A stretch of 64,000 nt of DNA, from NCBI RefSeq assembly GCF_000327385.1, contig NW_008707882.1:252437-316436 (forward strand), in the 5' to 3' direction. This DNA comes from Lottia gigantea. Taxonomy: Eukaryota > Mollusca > Gastropoda > Lottiidae. Positions 52,257 through 64,000 of this stretch are shown piece after piece. Position 1 is the stretch's first letter. Each line of letters begins with the position of its first letter. Under the pieces are notes generated by a model that was given only the letters and a program-made list of their open reading frames with translations, ran no database searches and was not told the origin of the DNA. The translations under genes and the position numbers were made by a program.

Positions 52257-52322
52257 TATCTCTCTTGATTCTCTCTCCTGAATTCTACTTCCATCTTTCA
52301 CTATGGTAGTTACCTGTCTTAC
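52221..52322 (-). CDS. first recognised exon of the six-pass protein gene
   Basis: It is bounded by acceptor TTTATTACAG (ending at 52323) and donor CAG/GTATAT. The only in-frame Met, at 52254-52256, gives MDNYNFRMITTQ. The frame is open upstream of it through the acceptor (VRQVTTIVKDG...), so an earlier coding exon with a different start cannot be excluded. A second possible acceptor lies 8 bases further in. Confidence 0.6.
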
Positions 52323-54333
52323 CTGTAATAAACAAAAATATGGCAAATAGAATAAAGTTTTTGATATAATTTTATACACAAAGAGCCCTTAATCCCTTAC
52401 CATGTTAAAGAATCGTCAAACTTTCATTGTAGTGATTCTCAAATTTTCTCTGAAAACCAAAACTTCTGCCAACTGAAAACACATTTATTCCATTTTGATA
52501 TTTTCTTTATATCACCTGAAAAGGTTCTATATCATGTTTAAAATATATACTCCAATATTTCAGGGGAGAATATTGTCAATACATGTCCAATCTTTGACAC
52601 AGTCAATCTCGAAACTGTCATTGTCCATTGATACGCTCCCGGTCTTTGTTAGAATTATAAATCATTGAAATCCATGCCTTACTTATAAACCCCAAAAACA
52701 GTATACACCTGACCTAAACAGAGTATATTATTGACCTAATGTAGTATATAAGTTAATGTAAGATTTAATATATTTTAAGTAGTCTATAATCAGTATAAAA
52801 TAAACAAAATAAATCTTATATCCTACTTATTATATATCATCTATATTACACCTTATATTTTAACTGAAGGATATAACTTAAAGGGACATTCTGCTTTTTT
52901 TGTGGGTAGAAAAATTTTTTTGCTCAAATTGTGAAAACTATAAACCAAAATCTAAAGAAATATCTACGTTTTTGATAATGAAAATGTTTTACAAAAAAAA
53001 AACGGAATGCCTCATTAATATTCCCTTAAGTTTTTCACAATCATTGGCCACAATATGATTAATATTGTATAAGACAGAATAAAACAGAGCCTGAAGCATG
53101 TTGTTATTCAGAGTTTAAGTCATATCAATGGACAATTGATGTATTAATCAAACAGTGAAAATATTTTGATATTGTAAATATTATCTTATGTATATTAATT
53201 AAATTGTCAACCCATCTTATTTACAAATGATTATATCCTGAAAAAAAATCATTATAACTCTATTAGCTCAAATATGGCATCAGTTAAATGCGTTTGAAGA
53301 TTAAGCCTGCTATGAGCAAAATATTTAATATGTCATCCATAATACCATTGTTGTCTGGAATAAAAATAATCACAAGACTTCTTTCCCTTGAATTAGACAT
53401 AGATCATCTGGAATTATTCTGAATTCATAAATGTTTCTTATTTAACACAAATATTTATAAAGTAGTTGCTTTACAAAACAATTTGTATGTGTAATGTAAC
53501 AGGGTGCAGCCTGGTTCAGGGAAGGAGTTTTCAGCTTCACAATTGCCACAAAATTTGGGATACCAAGATGATTTGCAATTGCAAGACCCAACAAATGGAG
53601 TATGAATATTTTGTGGTGTAGGGAACTTCTGATCGAACTAGTCTACCAACTACTTATACTATTGTTCCTGAGCACAACATGAAAAAAATCCCAATCTCCT
53701 TCATAAACAATGTGTGACAACAGTTATCATTCATTTACCTTACATATATAATTTATCATATATCAATAATTGATTATCACATATTCAAGAGCACAGTTTG
53801 ACCCAACTTACATGATATAAAGGACTTGATTGTTCCTTTAACTATATTTTCAGTAGTATTAATAACACCATTTATTATATAGTGACTATTTTCTACAATA
53901 TACTAATAAGATTTGAAGTATTTTCAGTCTTTGTGACTATGTATAATAAGTTATGAATACCCTACCAGCAGGTGTCCACTGATAACATTGTGTAGGTTTA
54001 TAAAAGATTTATTATTTGTTTTGAAAGGTAGCAATATAGAGAATTAGTGACCAGTCACCATAAAACTGTGAATAAATGTCAAAAATCTTTTGATCTAAAT
54101 TTCTCTAGTAATGATGAGTTACATGGGATGAATAAATGGAATTCAACAATCTACTGTAGGTTATCTTTGCCTGAATTTGATTCAATCACTAAGTCATTCA
54201 GAAACTTGGTTAAAGAAGGGAAGGGGGGTTAGGTATGGGGCTTTACAACCCCACCCTGAAAAAATCAAATGGTTACATCATGGATTTTGTAAAACAAGAA
54301 AAAACATTACAGGTTTGACTTTTAAGATTCATT

Positions 54334-54545
54334 TAATAATAATAATAATAATAATAGTTATATGGCTCAAATTATTTTTTATTTTCTTTTGTGCCTTGAT
54401 CAATATATTTCTGTGAATGGAAGAAATAGTAATACTCAAGCACTAATAAACAAGAAAGTTTTTAGGTTTTTCTTAAAGACAGGTTTTAAAAATCGCAGTT
54501 CACATCACAAAACAAAATCCAAGAAAATTGTCAGAGCCTTACTTA
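54334..54545 (-). mobile_element. 5'-truncated LINE 3' end, second copy
   Basis: On the minus strand it reads FKKNLKTFLF, then a 3' UTR block with TTCACAGAAATATATTGATC, ending in an (ATT)n run (54334-54357 on the plus strand). It is clearly the same family as 17836-18065, in the opposite orientation. Confidence 0.7.
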
Positions 54546-55654
54546 ACGCACTGCTTCAAATTTAGCAGAATCACCTGCACCATGGCAAATTACATTATAC
54601 TAAAACCATAAAATGTTAACATGTACTGAAGAAATAAATGGTTAAAATAGTACTTGATAGAATACACAGTGACACTAGTGTCTCTACTAATTACTGACTA
54701 CATTCTAGATTCTAATAGGTTAATAACTCAACACTAATTTAACATAAAATATCAACTCTGTCCATTAGATCAAGATTTCAACTTGACTCTACCTTGTAGC
54801 TTGATCTCATTGACAATCTTTCGATTTCATGAATTCAAGGTTATTTGAGGTTTTTGTTCAGTGACGGCTCCATGCAATCAGAAGTACCATCGAAGAGTAG
54901 GCATAGTCTGCTCCACCCGCCACTGCTGAAATGGTCAATATCATGAGATACAACCAGGTCAATTCATGTCTGACCAAACAAATCAGCCAAAATGCCAGAA
55001 GCAGATGTATTGTATTTATGAAGGAGTTCTCCATAAAATTCCTAAATGACATTTGAAGTTTGTGTGTCAAGTAACCCTGTTTCAGCAATTTCAAAGTTAA
55101 TACCCGACCTCTAGCTAGGAAGTGATCCTGTAGAAAAAGACAAGGCCGTTTCCCACACGGAATCCAGCCAAGAACTGTATGATACTTGTTGCCATGCCGT
55201 CCAAGACTGTAGTGTTAATCATCTAAACCTTGTTTTGCTGTAAATATCTTCTGTTTTAAGATTTTACAATCCAACCAATTGTCTAAAGAGATAACCACTT
55301 AACAACACTTACAGGATTCCCTTTTTCTTTGATGAAACATTTCTTCAATCTATTTATCAGCCAGAATTCTGCTAATATGGACGGATTAAACTATATAGAA
55401 CCAATTTCATTTCAACCAATTTATTAAGTTTTAGTAGAGTCTGAGATAATGAAAGATTTATAAATTTATCTCCTACTGTTCTGTGAATTAAAGTTAATAT
55501 GACCAGTTTAAGATAAGATTTCTATCACCATCAGGATAGAAAGAAAAGAAATAAACAAACATCAGACAAGGATAACAACTCTGGTTCAAAAGGATCCTTT
55601 CTACCAGCAGGTCCTTAGCCAAATCTCTCTCAGCATTAAACTTTCCTGGGTTAT

Positions 55655-55765
55655 TCGTATCCATTTACAGCTGGGCCGAATGGAATAAGAGGAAATATGA
55701 CTTATGTAAGGTCACCCGACTTCACATGCCAAATGAAATTAGAACCCATGACCACAATTTGTTCA
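55655..55765. mobile_element. possible old SINE-like or miniature element fragment
   Basis: TATCCATTTACAGCTGGGCC, AAGGTCACCCGACTTCACAT and TTAGAACCCATGACCACA resemble, from memory, a common invertebrate repeat whose end looks like a degraded tRNA B box. No target duplication or tail is identified. Confidence 0.3.
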
Positions 55766-56608
55766 ATATAACAATATTGAGAAAATAACAAATAACAATC
55801 AGTGTTGTGTTTGGATGTTTAAATAAATCATGTAGTACATGTAGGAAAATGCACTAAAAACTCTTTTAGCAGATGCCACACCTTGGATCAGACGCACATG
55901 GCTGATACAAAAATAGAAATGTTTGTCACAGACTTCATCATTTTAATTCAAATTCTTGATTGTTGTTGAATTAATCTGATTGTGATTTCCATATCATCCA
56001 CTTTGTTTCCTAATAATGAACAATAATAATACAACTTGCAAAAACAAGACAATAACTTTTGACGGTTTTAAATCTTGAGACTGAACTATCATCATCATCT
56101 TCATGTTTCATTAAAACACTCTAAACCTGTAACAACTGTCGTCTGACTGAAATAAAACTTCAGCTCTTCAAGAGTTTATCAGCAAATGTTTACATGACAT
56201 CAATGATTTCTATCACTGTATTATGTTTCAGTTAAAAGGTTTGAGTACTTTATGTTGATTAGTCTTTCCTCACATTTCAATCATCCTTGACATACAATCA
56301 TCATTCAATAACATACACAAAATAACATACCAAAACTATAACATAAAATAACATACCAAATTTATAATCAAAACAAACTTTGTACCAACATCAACAGTTC
56401 TTAAAAAATACAAAGGACTTTCTCTTTATGTTTGTTTAACTCTGAATAAAGCCAGAAAATTGTAGCCAAAATAATATTATAATTCTATCAAATCTATCCA
56501 TGTTATTCAATTTAAATTTTTCCACTACACACATCAATACATACATCCTACCGTAGTTAAAAAAATACCTTCTTTCTCCGGTTTTGAAGAGTAGTATCTC
56601 AGGTTGAT

Positions 56609-57031
56609 GCCTACCATCAGGTCGTTCCTGAGAAGCCTACCATCAGGTCATTCCCGTGAAGCCTATCATCAGGTCATTCCTGTGAAGCCTACCATTAGGT
56701 CATTCATGTGAACCTACCATTGGATCATTCCTGAGAAGCCTACCATCAGGTCATTCATGTGAACCTACCATTGGATCATTCCTGAGAAGCCTACCATCAG
56801 GTCATTCATGTGAAGCCTACCATCAGGTCATTTCTGAGAAGCCTACCATCAGGTCATTCATGTGAACCTACCATTGGATAATTCTTGAGAAGCCTACCAT
56901 CAGATCATTCATGTGAACCTACCATTGGATAATTCCTGAGAAGCCTACCATCAGGTCATTCATGTGAACCTACCATTGGATAATTCCTGAGAAGCCTACC
57001 ATCAGGTCATTCATGTGAAGCCTACCATTGG
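56609..57031. repeat. 24-26-bp minisatellite
   Basis: About 17 copies of CCTACCATCAGGTCATTCATGTGAAG-type units (core CTACCATCAGGTCATTC). A variant, CTACCATTGGATCATTCCTG, alternates with it in the middle to give a dimer of about 50 bp. Confidence 0.93.
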
Positions 57032-57826
57032 GTTGTAAACCACAGATACAAATCTAGATTACACAGCTTGAGATCAAATCGACCCTTTTAACATAACTTA
57101 GCTTCTCTCCAAACCATATCCAAAAACTGCTTTCAGGTAAAAAACCCGAAAAACTGCCCATTACAATACTGGAGTAACTTGCTGATGGTGATAGAGGCCT
57201 ATGCCTATAGTTTACACAAATTAAATCACATCAGGGAACAACTCAAGGGTACATTGCTTGAAATCAGAAGTACAGAAGAACTGTTTAAATGTAAGAAAAA
57301 AGAAGGTGACATGTTAGCTTAATGTCATATTATTTATTTAGAAATTTAGCTGTTAATTAATGACTGGTGAAATACCATCAAAAAATAAACATTGTCAAGC
57401 TTCTTCATTTCATCCTTGACATTTGTACCCTTTAACTTCCTGAACTGATTTATCACAGAAATCACAGAAAATATGAAGGGCATGCTTAAATCTAGTATCA
57501 AACACTTTTTTCCAGATATATCTCGACCCTTGCTTGGATCCTCTCTCTGGTCTCCAAATCTGCCAGGAAGTGTCTGTGGCGTTTCTAGGAAACATTAGGT
57601 AAAGGGACAGAGAATGGACCATAAACTTTGTGAAATGATCCAACCCATGTCATTTTGTGTTGGAAATAACCATGTCCAAAAATAATATATCTAGATTTAA
57701 TAATTCAACTAGAAATATATCTTAGCTTGACATACATCGCAACTCAGAGTTTCACACTACGATCTTCAGACAACAAATCTTTTTCAGCCAGTGTTCCAAC
57801 TGAGGCTTATAAAAAAAAAATTCAGT
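57032..57826. other. no gene recognised
   Basis: A minus-strand frame at 57410-57643 ends with FCDFCDKSVQEVKGYKCQG, which only loosely recalls a zinc-binding C1 domain. It has no complete ligand set and no convincing splice sites, so I do not call it. Confidence 0.4.
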
Positions 57827-58026
57827 CAAAATAGAGCTCAATACATTAATTGTAGAGTGATATAGAAATACCACTGTTAAAATAGTGCTCAATACATCAA
57901 TTGTAGAGTAATATAGAAATACCACTGTTAAAATAGTGCTCAATACATCAATTGTAGAGTGATATAGAACTACCACAGTTAAAACAGTACTCAATACATC
58001 AATTGTTGAGTGATATAGAAATATTA
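57827..58026. repeat. 51-bp tandem repeat, four copies
   Basis: Units begin AAAATAGTGCTCAATACATC and carry AATTGTAGAGTGATATAGAA. The minus-strand frame 57752-58039 is an open by-product of this repeat (51 is divisible by three). Confidence 0.9.
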
Positions 58027-61000
58027 AAACTTGAATCATGTTGTTATGCTATGAGATCTTCAGGCAACTCTAAAGCGTCAAACTCTGAAGAACAACATTG
58101 TTCAACTTCTGTTTTAACTCTTCTAGTAATTTAACTATCAAGATTATTGCAATATTGCACAGATATCTAGTGACTTATTCAGCACCAATATATTCAGTAG
58201 AATCACCAAGAATGCTTCGTACAAGACCTTGATAATTGTTTTAAAACAGATATAATGGATTACTTTCAGCCAAAAATACACTATTGGCACAGAATTGATA
58301 AAAAAAATCACTTTCAATATAAAATTAGTTTCTCAACTTCACTTATTTTAAACTCATTTCCATCAACACAAATATAAATCTAAATCATCCATTTGTATTT
58401 AGTTAATGTGAAAATTGTTACTTTTTCAATAATAAATCTTGAAATTAAACAAGAACTACTGTGTCGAAAAACATTTAGTAAAATCTAAAAATTAAGTATA
58501 GCTTTACCTGTAACAAACAATATAATATAAATAATGTTGAAGGATATATAGCAATGTACATGACACAAACCCAAACAATGTTACAAAATAGTTATATTAT
58601 CACTTACACTTATAGTATTATTTTGACATATTTAAAATATTAGAACTCTTCAGTACTGCAAAATCTTTACCCTAATATATCTAAAGTGATTCTTAAAATT
58701 AAACCCTGTTAAAATGCTGTTAATATTAACATTACTATTATTTACCTATTTCATATTTTTTTAAATTTTATTTTTTATATGTTTTTGACCCAAAATATGT
58801 GTTGGAATTCACCAAAATCAATTCTTTTTTTCTACAATTTAGTTGATGGGGAACCCTCTAACACGATCCTTTTGAATTTTGAATCACAACCTCAACAGTT
58901 GTCCCCCCATTAAGTCAGTCAGCTGCCACTGTAGATATAGATCTAATTCCTATACCAGATTCTGTCTACCTTCTATCTTACTGGCAACAACCACTTTCAG
59001 AAAACATGAATTAAGCCTTGTTCTTAAACATTTTCACAGTAGACAATGAGGAGAACACATATAAAACCTGTTATAGTCTTTTAAAACTATCTATATATCT
59101 TGTTACTTGAACTGTTAGACTGCAAATGTACTCAAATAACTTCAAAACTGTCCAAAAACTGTCATGCTAAATAAGTTGAATTCATTAAATCCATAAAAAT
59201 AGAATCATAACAACCTTAACAATGGTTGTAATTTTCCAGTCACATTTTAAAGATCAACTGCCAACAATATTCAAAATATAGTCTTCTAAGCTTGTTGCAA
59301 AATGACATGAAAAAAAAAAATGGAAATTATTTGTACTGAGCAGACTAAAGAAAAGAGATACAGTGTACAGAAACACTTCCCTTTTTCTACTGTATCTATA
59401 ATCCCACAACCTACACACTGTACCAGACACTGTACCTCATCTATTTGAGACTTAATGAATCACATACATACATTCAGATATCAAGGGCAGTAACTCAGCA
59501 GAGCTAACAAAGAATACCCCTGACAATAAAAATCTGATAAGATTGATGCCTTTGTATTCCATCAAATTGGCAATTAGCAACCTAGAATGACACCAAATTG
59601 TTAACCTATACCTTGATGCCAGTGAAGAGACTGGATTTTCAAACTTTTGAGCTGCCCTGTTGGTCATATCTGGAAAATAGACCAAAATCAACAGCCATGG
59701 ACAGACCATAAGACATGGTCAGTGCACAAACTTATAATTCTGATTCTGCAAAGCATGATTCCTGCAATTCCCATCACGGTTTTAAAATGAAAACGGATTC
59801 AAATGTAGCATCATTTCCAGAAATTCCATACTGCAACTAACCATTAGCCAACTTCACACAGTAAATGTTTATCACATCAGGGCACTGCACAATGCAAAAT
59901 AGATCAACTACAACAATATGCCCAAACAATTTTATACCTCATTAGTATACAGATTGATACCAAAGACATTTGATCTGTGACTAGACTGGTTCTGATATCA
60001 ATTCTACAGTCTGCATCAATATCAGATATCCTGCAGAGGGAACATCAATACAGATTTACAGACTTATTCGTTAAACAATTGGGACCAAATATAGCATTGT
60101 ACTTGCATCTTATTTTCCCAAGTGGCAAGGTATACCAGGTGTTCAAGTTCAAGTGAGACTAGGTGTAAAAACAATAAAAACATGATGATGGTAAAACCAG
60201 ATGGGTAAAAACATTTACAATTGTTATTTGGAACCTTATCATCAAAGTTGGTAGATCTCAGCTCTGCTCACCTCTTCGGTGCTCTGCTTTCGATGTAAAC
60301 AGCTGAGAGTTTGTGCATTGGAAACTAACTAGACACTAATGCTGCTACCAACAGCTTTTCTCTGTGCAGTCTTTCTCACCTTGTGTGAATGAGCCCTTAC
60401 TCCAGTGCTTGACAAGATAACATCTAATTGCAGCAATTGATTTGCAAGTTTGAACTGCCAGATTGTACTGTGTTTGAAAATCTCTATTCTAATGTCATCA
60501 AAATATTATCAGTAAGGACAGAAACAAGTTCAATATAAATCTTATTTTAATGGTGTATTTAAGGCAATAAAAGACACAATTCATGAGATCTGCAGCACAT
60601 TGATTGCACTTCACATTGCAGTAATGGTTGAATGAAGACAAAAAAGAGTAGCAGCAGAACTAGGCAATTATCAATAAGACTAAGATGGGAAGATTTGATG
60701 GTGATAAACAGACAAAATGAAGATATTTCCTTTTTCTTAATTTATAATCAATAGTAAACCCATACATGTTATTCATTTTAAAATATTCATAGTGGTAGTG
60801 GAAAAAGTGTCAGATAGTAAAATACGTCGAGGCCTGTATGCTATAGACTGAGCACATTGAAGATACCAAGACATTTGGAAACCAAAAAATAGAAAGCTAA
60901 TGCTGCTGTCTCGGCAAAATTTCCCTCATTGCACACTGCATGGAATTGTCTGTCTTCTTTATCCATAAGGTGCAGAAAAAAAGGATGTGACACTCCAAGT

Positions 61001-63189
61001 TACTGAAGTTACTGGTACTGAAGTTACTTCTAGTTCAAGTATTATCTACAGGCAAGTCTTTCTGAAACCTTGTAGAGCAAGTACATCAAACATTATCAAA
61101 CAGCAATTGTGTCACAACAAACTTAAACATAATGAATCATTTGATCTCAACCATGAGAATCCTATCAAAAACACATTCCTTGTCAAAGGATCTCACATCT
61201 TTCCATCATTGTTCGTAAGAAAATTAATCGTAGACATTATCAGAAAATAAAAAAGTCATTGTCTAAGTTCTATCAATAACAAGCTGTCCCTAGAGGTCCA
61301 AATCACTTCTAAATAACATCACAAAGTTAATTTACTGGACAGAACTTATTATATAGTAAACAACAACCACTACTCTTTAACAAAACTACTTTAACTACAA
61401 AAAACAAACTGATAGCGCTTTTTATATATTTTTAATGCTCTGCCACCTTTAAAAACATTTAAAAACTGATTAAATATTTATTTCAGTAGGGTTTATAATA
61501 CAATTTACAAGAACAGATTAACATAGCTACTTCTGAGTACATGATATAAATGGTTGTTCTGATCTTTCACTTTGTAGAATGATAAGACATTAGAAAGCAG
61601 AGCTGTGGAAAAAATCCCTTATGCATAACCGAAGATCTGATGTTGATAGTTTTTATCTATCATATTTGTCCAAGAGAGGCAAAAGGTGGACATGTACTTG
61701 ACTGAACAAGACTGAACAAGACCACAAAATTCTTCTTTCATTGAACCATTTAAGATCTCTGAAAAAGCACATCTTAAAACTTATAATAGAAACAGCAACG
61801 TTAACAGCATGTAACCATGTTCTATAATATATTCAATTTGAGCACATGCATGTGAATGAAACAGAATGAGTTCTTTTTGAATATATTGAATATCAAAACA
61901 TAAAAGCAAGCAACAAAATTGCATTTTCAACAAATCCTGAAACACAACAAATCCTGAAACACAACAAATTTGCAGAATCCATTTAAAGCATCATAAAGCT
62001 GAATATAGTTAGATTCATTGCTAAGGGACTAATTTCTGTCTTTATATTATACTATAAACTGACTTTATAACTGCCGGGTGTAAAAGGGGCTTATGATATA
62101 GTGAAATTTTATTTTTAAGACAGAAATAAACTTGAAATAATTGAATTATGTAAATTACCTGCATATTGAACTATGCGTACTTAAAACTATATTCTAAAAC
62201 TCAATCTGTTTTGTTTGGTTTTCAACATTACATATCTTGGCAACTTCTCAGTTTATAACTAAATCATACCTCAATCAGCAACCTAGGATCTTATTCTTAA
62301 AAACTTCAAGATAAAATTCAGATTTTAAAAATACAGTAATCTAATTGGCTAATAATACAAAATTTCAAATCAAATCTAATGTTCAGATAACTGGAACACT
62401 AAAATCATCAGAAGTAAAGTTTTCCAGAAGAAGGCCCTTTTTTTAAACAATATTTTCTTCATATAAATATGAAATGGATTGGGGAACAGGCTTGCGTCTA
62501 TATAACACCTCTCCTAAAGAATAAGGCCCTTATTGTTAATGCTTTAGTTTTAGGCTCAAATCTAGACAAGAAAACTTTCATGTACAGTGCTTGAACCAAA
62601 GCAAGTTCTACAGAATTTCTGTACGAAGCGGACCTAGTTAAAAACGGTATGATTCTTATGGTATCAACACAGCTTAACTTGTTATGGATGTATTTTTTTT
62701 ATCCTGGACCTATACCATATCAACTTGTCCCACAGAGACTGGGGATACAAATAACGGGCAGACTGACTTAATTTAAGGGAGGTGGGGGGTTCTATCAACG
62801 TTGAGATTCAAAATGCGACACGAGCCTCCCATGGAGTGTCTGAGAGGGTTCTCCACCCAGGAAAGTTTTTAAAAACTAGAATTGATTTGGTGCATTCTAA
62901 TACATATACCAACCCCTTGAACTCCCACTGGTGTAGTCATTGATTGTTGAAAAACCCCCTAGAAATATAGAATACTGAAAATACAAATTAAGCGGTTAAT
63001 TAGATAAGCAACTTCTAGTCTCATAGAGAATACATTGATCATTATCAGTGACTATATTTATTGATATATAAGTAAGTATAGTATAGTGGCCAATAAGATT
63101 AATTGAATTCTGACAATTTATTACCTATGTTGAAGAGTGCTCTCTTACAGTGAGGTCATAAAGTTTCTGGAAGAAAGTTGTTGACCAAA
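58027..63189. other. AT-rich region with no recognised gene
   Basis: Only short frames are present, for example 59452-59709 (-), which overlaps the repeat fragment at 59605-59710, and 60987-61250 (+). Neither has family features, splice context or neighbours that join in frame. No tRNA or rRNA is recognised. Poly-A and poly-T runs are common. Confidence 0.45.
59605..59710. repeat. fragment shared with 49975-50065
   Basis: It shares TTTGAGCTGCCCTGTTGGTC-type sequence with the intronic site of the six-pass gene. It also carries TATACCTTGATGCCAG, which recalls the family C terminus. Confidence 0.4.
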
Positions 63190-63260
63190 GGTACTAATAT
63201 ATAATGAAGGTACTAATATATAATGAAGGTACTAATATATAATGAAGGTACTAATATATA
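63190..63260. repeat. 19-bp tandem repeat, four copies
   Basis: Units GGTACTAATATATAATGAA repeat four times, the last one diverging. This is a young-looking short array. Confidence 0.92.
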
Positions 63261-63334
63261 AAACATTGGTTTTCTAAAAATGCTTCTCTACTTGTCTTGT
63301 TGAAAGCAGAGATGCTGTTGTTTAGTTCAATGCC

Positions 63335-63480
63335 AGTGTTCGCCATTTTTTAGGTTTGATATGGATCTTGAATATATGTAAATAATCTGCGAATTGCACT
63401 GAAATCACATAATCTCTTCAAATATACATCGAACGAGAAATTTCGCTTTCTATTTCTGTCATTTTTTTACAATAATATAT
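63335..63480. mobile_element. family B miniature element, partial copy
   Basis: TTCGCCATTTTTTAGGTTTG, ATCTTGAATATATGTAAATA and CGAACGAGAAATTTCGCTTT match the inverse-orientation right part of the adjacent copy. It ends abruptly against it. Confidence 0.55.
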
Positions 63481-63489
63481 TTTCTCTGA

Positions 63490-63769
63490 TAAAGGGACAG
63501 ATGTGCCATTTTTGGGGGTTGATTTTAGTCTTGAATATATGTAAATAGTCTTCAAAAGTAGATTGAAATGTATGAAAATCACATAATTCCTTTAAAAATA
63601 CTTCAAACTAGGAATTTTACTCATTATTGTATACATATTTTTTCTATGTATCACAAGGTATCTTAAATTGACAAATCGTCAACACTATTACTGATTAGCT
63701 CATCTAAAAATTCCCATTTCTGAGACTAAGGTACGATTTGTGAAAAGGAAGGGAACTTGTTCCTTTAAT
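63490..63769. mobile_element. family B miniature element, inverse orientation
   Basis: It starts ATAAAGGGACAGATGTGCCA and ends GAACTTGTTCCTTTAATA. The interior contains the reverse complements of the blocks seen at 5081-5419 (for example TTTCTGAGACTAAGGTACGA). It directly follows a partial copy, so two insertions lie side by side. Confidence 0.75.
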
Positions 63770-64000
63770 ATTAAGCTCTTTATTAAACATTCCTTCTTTT
63801 AAGTTTGTTGAATTTCATTAAAAACAAATTATTTTTAAGGCTTATTCTTTGTAATGATGGATGTTCTTTGGTTAACCTTCTTAACTCAATTCACTGATTT
63901 ATTTAATCTATGTAATTGAGCATAACCCTGCCCATGAAGAAAAATTAGAACCTTAAGATAAAGTATTTTAACCTTTGAACCTTAGAATTTATCACCTACT

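Larger units (their letters stand above)
52323..56608. other. region upstream of the six-pass gene, no gene recognised
   Basis: An upstream exon of the minus-strand gene is expected here or further on, because its first recognised exon has an acceptor, but I cannot place it. ORFs near 54047-54565 are products of a LINE tail and simple repeat. A fragment at about 55655-55765 resembles a widespread invertebrate interspersed repeat. Confidence 0.45.

Noticed and set aside
57410-57643. Minus-strand frame ending FCDFCDKSVQEVKGYKCQG, resembling a C1 zinc-binding domain
   Set aside because: The histidine expected about 13 residues before the first Cys pair and the final cysteine are absent, there is no good splice context, and nothing joins it in frame.
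57752-58039. Frame encoding a 17-residue hydrophobic repeat
   Set aside because: It is a product of a 51-bp tandem repeat with no start context or neighbours.

Overview
The window is AT-rich animal DNA. It has spliced genes with GT-AG introns, many short inverted-repeat elements and many intronic minisatellites. The best-supported gene is a clear one-to-one match to animal TBL1XR1/TBL1X/ebi. The repeat style (hAT-like and TTAA-ended miniature elements, (ATT)n-tailed LINE ends) suggests a marine invertebrate, perhaps a mollusc. That guess is weak, and no species is claimed.

Layout. 1-800 is a 36-bp tandem repeat. 801-7039 is the upstream region of the first gene, with scattered miniature elements and no ORF I believe. 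7040-35180 (+) is the TBL1XR1 orthologue. Fourteen coding exons join in frame into 490 residues (LisH, F-box-like, eight-bladed WD40 propeller). Its introns hold four large minisatellites, several miniature elements, a LINE tail and a 191-bp duplicated segment. 35181-39798 lies between two genes whose 3' ends face each other, and contains a striking palindrome-packed inverted-repeat element. 39799-52322 (-) is a second gene. I reconstructed 17 exons that stay in frame throughout and give 1,638 residues. The product looks like a six-pass membrane protein with a cytoplasmic Ser/Gly/Asn/Gln repeat, a signal-anchor, an EGF-like module, two TNFR-like Cys modules, a large unrecognised ectodomain and a five-helix C-terminal half. 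I do not recognise its family. 52323-64000 shows no convincing exon, only repeats.

Function. The TBL1XR1 product is expected to be a nuclear exchange factor for NCoR/SMRT-HDAC3 corepressor complexes. The second gene looks like a cell-surface protein. Nothing in the sequence links the two; they are neighbours in tail-to-tail arrangement, with stop codons about 4.6 kb apart. The six-pass gene is the best candidate here for something undescribed.
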